DNA from: Agapanthus africanus
Taxonomy: Eukaryota > Streptophyta > Magnoliopsida > Asparagales > Amaryllidaceae
Direction of reading: 5' to 3'
DNA: 64,000 nucleotides
Assembly: GCA_030015575.1 (NCBI GenBank)
Contig: CM057339.1
Location: 698,814,761 to 698,878,760, forward strand
In this document: positions 62,646 through 64,000 of the stretch, piece by piece
How the letters are laid out: each line of letters starts with the position of its first letter
Numbering within the stretch: the stretch's first letter is position 1
The notes under the pieces: generated by a model
Databases searched by the model: none
Told to the model about the DNA's origin: nothing
What the model saw: only the letters and a program-made list of their open reading frames with translations
Translations under genes and position numbers: made by a program

Positions 62646-64000
62646 TGTTAGTTATATGTATGCCCTAGAGGCCATTACTGTACATAGGATGTATATTGTA
62701 GTGGATGCTGGGACATATATAGGTAGGACTTTCTTGCTCGACATGATATTACGCTATCTGGTTGCTCTTTGTCTTAACATGTATACTTTTTGTCTCTCTG
62801 ATTACATGTTGATAAAGCCCTTAGGATGTGTACTCGACTTCCAGGACTATGATGAAGATCATACTAGTGGGGCCTGGGTAGTCAATGAGTACATCCTTCA
62901 TTGTTCCTAGTCGTGGGAATATCGAGACGGGGCATCGATATTCCAGAGTAGACTAGCGTATATCTTCTCGACCCATGTGATGGGCGATGGATGATCCCAT
63001 ATCCATTGGTGTTTGACATCATATATGGTATGCGGGTGCTCAGTGGAGACTGGGTACATTGAACGGACTCGCCGAGAACTCCCAGATGGTATTATACCTC
63101 ACGTCAGATGGCAGTTCTCTGGTGACACTGGTACAGCTTAGTCTGTTGACCCGAGATCGTCATAGAGTCTTATGTGTCTCCCACTGTGCTTTGATTTCCA
63201 CCCAACCACGGCTCTACTGAGTCGTGCAAACAGGTGGTTTTTGGGTACAGTCCCGATTCACATAGAGACAATGAGCGATAGGAGGGGAATCGTCTCACCC
63301 AGTATTGGGGGTGGATGTTGCGCTATGCTCGACTGGCCATAACAGGAAATCCCTGGCCAGGGTTGCAGTGATATACTGGTAAGAGTTATCAGTAGTTTTA
63401 CGAATGTTATGGACCTTACGTCGGCATGACATATCAAGCTACTGGGGTCTGACGTTTACCACCCCTAGGCGAGATATGCGACATATCAGACGAACAGACC
63501 GGACTATACGGTAAGTGTTACTGGTTGGATTCACAGGAGTGTGAGCGGTCTTGCTCGTCGATCTTCTGATCGCTCAATACCCGGGTGGCCGTTACGTTTA
63601 GCAGACCACTTGCGGCTTATGGTTGTTTGATATGATCATCACCTGCTGCCGGCGTATTGACGAGTCTTTAGAGTCCTACACAGAGGTTTCCTGGCTCAAG
63701 CGAAACGAAATAGGAGCGCATATGAGATATGTGCAGGACCGAGAATAATGCGTGTATGTGATACCGTATTTTATTCTCACGATGAATGTATCGAATGGTT
63801 GTATGCGATATAACCTAGTTATCGAATCAAGGATTGATTCGATAAGTCGATACATTGGATACTAGTCGGTTATATGCGACATGACCGGATCGATAAATCA
63901 AGAGTTGATTTAATGATTTAATGCATAATTATATATTTGATATATTACTTTGCATTAACTAGTATTGGTTCACTTTAAATGGATTTTCTCACTTGAAATG
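62646..64000 (+). repeat. 3' LTR of Copia B, cut by the window end
   Basis: First 1355 bp of the LTR, closely matching 42918-44272; LTR hairpin at 63368-63401. Confidence 0.9.

Larger units (their letters stand above)
42918..64000 (+). mobile_element. Copia B: reduced Copia element, interrupted by G, right end outside window
   Basis: 5' LTR 42918-45126, primer-binding site 45128, leader to about 48290, reduced pol 48300-49175 and 60737-62631, polypurine tract and 3' LTR from 62646 past the window end. It is inserted in RT of Copia D. Candidate direct repeat CCAAT (42913-42917); its partner is out of view. It is colinear with Copia A through LTR, leader and reduced body. Confidence 0.9.

Overview
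This window looks like gene-poor DNA from a flowering plant with a large, repeat-rich genome. It is built almost wholly from nested LTR retrotransposons. I see no host gene, tRNA, rRNA or CRISPR array. Plant features include tRNA-iMet and tRNA-Asp type primer-binding sites, Ty1/Copia order (protease-integrase-RT-RNase H), an Athila-like gag-protease and Del/Tekay-like Gypsy termini. All coding regions are fossils.

Layout. 1-7066: right part of a Copia element (Copia-1: leader, gag-pol, 3' LTR). 7067-30012, with interruptions: remains of an old minus-strand Gypsy (F). It hosts Copia-1, a reduced Copia element A (7535-17913) and an Athila-like element E (19927-28092, direct repeats CATAC). 30018-39623: Copia element C on the minus strand (direct repeats ATAAA). 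39741-42917: 3' end of another minus-strand Copia, D. 42918 to beyond the window end: reduced Copia element B, inserted in D. 49176-60731: element G, inserted in B (direct repeats GATAA). G has 4.46-kb LTRs around a 2.6-kb interior with no recognisable gene, so it resembles a LARD (large retrotransposon derivative).

Relationships. Copia-1, A, B, C and D belong to one lineage: similar LTR starts, ~2-kb LTRs, the same polypurine tract and, where visible, a very long (2-3 kb) leader. A and B share the same reduced body, so they look like sister copies of a non-autonomous subfamily. Copia-1 is a candidate relative of the element that moved them. By-eye LTR differences are about 2-5% per element, or roughly one to a few million years under common plant rates.

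Most unusual signal. The Copia leaders and LTRs carry several small RNA-like hairpins whose stems change in a compensatory way between copies while their loops stay nearly constant. They are: three tandem hairpins around TTGAC-CATA-GTCAA; a duplicated two-hairpin unit with the core CCCTTCACCGGGAGTGA; a GAAA-tetraloop hairpin; a GC-rich palindromic hairpin about 180-200 nt after the primer-binding site; and a hairpin within the LTR. A related GC-rich motif lies at a similar place in the unrelated Athila-like element. G also shares a ~200-nt block with the Copia leaders. I read these as a modular structured RNA leader. What it does is not visible from sequence.
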